Positions 6,693 to 7,292 of a stretch of DNA of 7,292 bases are shown one piece after another. The notes under the pieces are model-generated. The model did not search any database, had not been told where the DNA came from, and worked only from the letters and a program-made list of their open reading frames with translations. The DNA is from Deltaproteobacteria bacterium (GTDB lineage: Bacteria; Myxococcota; Polyangia; Haliangiales; Haliangiaceae): contig JAGSPR010000353.1 of NCBI GenBank assembly GCA_018262455.1, positions 1 through 7,292 of the forward strand, written 5' to 3'. The position numbers were made by a program, and so were the translations under genes. Position 1 is the first letter of the stretch. Each line of letters starts with the position of its first letter.

Positions 6693-7184
6693 ATGAACAC
6701 TCGTCTGTACGTTGGCAATCTTTCGTTCAACACCAATGCTGAGGGCGTCCGCGCCGCGTTCCAGGAATTCGGAACCGTCTCTGATGTCCACCTCGTCTCC
6801 GACCGCGAAACGGGCCGCTCCCGCGGCTTCGCGTTCGTGACCATGGGGACCCCCGAGGAAGCCGCCAAGGCGATCGAGGGTATGGATGGCAGGACCCTCG
6901 ACGGTCGGCCGCTCCGCGTCAACGAAGCCGAGCAGCGCCAGCAGCGCGGTGGCGGCGGTGGCGGCGGCGGTGGCTTCCGCGGCGGTGGAGGAGGTGGTGG
7001 CTACGGTGGTGGAGGCGGTGGCTACGGCGGCGGTGGTGACCGTGGTGGTGGCGGGGGCTACGGCGGTGGTGGCGGTGGCGGTGACTATGGCGGCGGTGGC
7101 GGCGACGGTGGTCGCGGCGGCCGTGGCGGTCGCGGCGGTGGACGCCGTGGCGGTGGCGGTGGTGGCGGAGGCGATCGCTGGTAG
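6693..7184 (+). CDS. RRM-type RNA-binding protein with glycine-rich tail
   Basis: The 163-residue protein starts at ATG 6693. An in-frame ATG at 6639 would add 18 residues, but RRM proteins of this kind start with Met-x-x-(Arg/Lys)-Leu-Tyr-Val-Gly-Asn-Leu, as here. A weak GAG at 6684-6686 is the only ribosome-site candidate. Residues 3-80 are one complete RNA-recognition motif, with RNP2 LYVGNL at 5-10 and RNP1 RGFAFVTM at 44-51. Tyr6, Phe46 and Phe48 are at the aromatic positions that stack on RNA bases. Residues 86-160 are almost all Gly, with scattered Tyr, Arg, Asp and Phe (GGYGG, GDRGG, GGRGGRGG), ending in Asp-Arg-Trp. Bacterial proteins with this layout are known from cyanobacteria, where some are cold-induced, and from other phyla; they bind single-stranded RNA and may act as chaperones. 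It is monocistronic, with its own leader and a strong terminator 27 nt after the stop. It uses more T-ending codons than neighbouring genes, consistent with high expression. Confidence 0.93.
   Translation: MNTRLYVGNLSFNTNAEGVRAAFQEFGTVSDVHLVSDRETGRSRGFAFVTMGTPEEAAKAIEGMDGRTLDGRPLRVNEAEQRQQRGGGGGGGGGFRGGGGGGGYGGGGGGYGGGGDRGGGGGYGGGGGGGDYGGGGGDGGRGGRGGRGGGRRGGGGGGGGDRW
6948..7172 (+). repeat. GGN codon repeat encoding the Gly-rich tail
   Basis: About 75 codons are dominated by GGT and GGC (with a few GGA and GGG), interrupted by TAC/TAT, CGT/CGC and GAC/GAT. The interruptions are irregular rather than a fixed-period repeat. Such simple-sequence DNA is prone to copy-number change by replication slippage, always in multiples of three if the frame is kept. 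The antisense and alternate frames over it are open only because of this composition. Confidence 0.8.
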
Positions 7185-7211
7185 CCGACACCTGACCTGC
7201 TCGAAACCAGG

Positions 7212-7240
7212 CGCGACGGCTTCATGGCCGTCGCGTTTTT
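7212..7240 (+). terminator. intrinsic (rho-independent) terminator of the RRM gene
   Basis: CGCGACGGC at 7212-7220 pairs perfectly with GCCGTCGCG at 7227-7235 around the 6-nt loop TTCATG, and TTTTT follows at 7236-7240. The 9-bp GC-rich stem plus T-tract begins 27 nt after the RRM stop codon. On the minus strand there is no T-tract after the stem, so it should act on plus-strand transcripts only. Confidence 0.9.
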
Positions 7241-7292
7241 GATTTTCGGGGGGGCTTGGGGGGCTTGGGGGCCTTGGGGGTCTTGGGGGGTC
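7222..7292 (-). CDS. possible C-terminal end of a convergent gene with a Lys/Pro-rich tail (5' end outside window)
   Basis: On the minus strand, the frame whose stop is the TGA complementary to 7222-7224 is open to the window edge. It reads PPKTPKAPKPPKPPRKSKTRRP, a basic tail of Lys-(Pro/Ala/Thr)-Pro triplets. The underlying DNA repeat has a 9-bp period, a multiple of three. Its variable bases change single codons cleanly (CCC to GCC to ACC) while the AAG codons stay fixed, which is what a coding repeat would show. Tails of this kind occur in DNA-binding (histone H1-like), envelope-spanning and disordered linker proteins, so no function can be given. Only 23 codons are visible. The other two minus-strand frames give Pro/Arg/Ser-rich and Thr/Pro/Gln-rich readings and cannot be excluded. 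The alternative is that the repeat is non-coding. Confidence 0.45.
   Translation of the reverse strand, partial: PPKTPKAPKPPKPPRKSKTRRP
7249..7292 (+). repeat. 9-bp G-rich tandem repeat (GGGGGNCTT), continuing past the window edge
   Basis: Nearly five units are visible, starting at 7249, 7258, 7267, 7276 and 7285, with consensus GGGGG, a variable base, CTT. Each unit carries a run of at least five G, giving five runs in 44 bases with short linkers, which satisfies the usual G-quadruplex pattern on the plus strand. The repeat begins directly downstream of the intrinsic terminator. It may be the coding sequence of a Lys/Pro-rich tail on the opposite strand. Confidence 0.85.

Noticed and set aside
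6919..7191. Minus-strand His/Arg-rich frame that looks like a metal-binding protein
   Set aside because: It is the complement of the GGN repeat (GCC/ACC read in another phase as CAC/CGC/CAT) and overlaps a certain RRM gene.

Overview
The window is very GC-rich, with strong G/C preference at third codon positions. It encodes an Omp85-type outer-membrane barrel, an ECF sigma/anti-sigma pair, PilZ and receiver-like modules, zinc-ribbon coiled-coil proteins and a glycine-rich RRM protein. This mix suggests a Gram-negative bacterium of the Myxococcota (deltaproteobacterial) type. That assignment is inferred from gene style only; there is no rRNA or marker gene to confirm it.

Layout. Positions 2-913 (+) are the 3' part of an Omp85/BamA-TamA-like barrel gene. 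Next come three same-strand genes. 1020-2708 encodes a zinc ribbon, a Pro-rich linker, a long coiled coil and a C-terminal membrane anchor. 2760-3854 encodes a degenerate receiver, a PilZ-like domain, a STAS-like domain and a zinc ribbon. 3858-5351 encodes a four-helix membrane protein with a large cytosolic part. The last two genes are 3 nt apart and probably translationally coupled. Converging on them from the minus strand is an ECF sigma factor gene (5841-6416) followed by its membrane-anchored anti-sigma gene (5373-5804). A 276-nt divergent intergenic region (6417-6692) separates the sigma gene from a plus-strand RRM RNA-binding protein with a Gly-rich tail (6693-7184), which ends at a strong intrinsic terminator (7212-7240). 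The last 70 bases hold a 9-bp G-rich tandem repeat. On the minus strand it reads as the Lys/Pro-rich C-terminus of a further, convergent gene.

How the genes may work together. The sigma/anti-sigma pair is a classical envelope-to-transcription switch, with the anti-sigma factor holding the sigma factor at the inner membrane. The 1020-5351 cluster looks like a membrane-associated regulatory or scaffolding module: an anchored coiled coil, a multidomain adaptor built from signalling folds that have lost their usual catalytic or ligand residues, and a membrane protein. Its function is not known to me. The most unusual items are the four-domain adaptor protein and the possible Lys-Pro-Pro tail hidden in the terminal G-rich repeat. 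No mobile elements, tRNAs, rRNAs or CRISPR arrays were seen.
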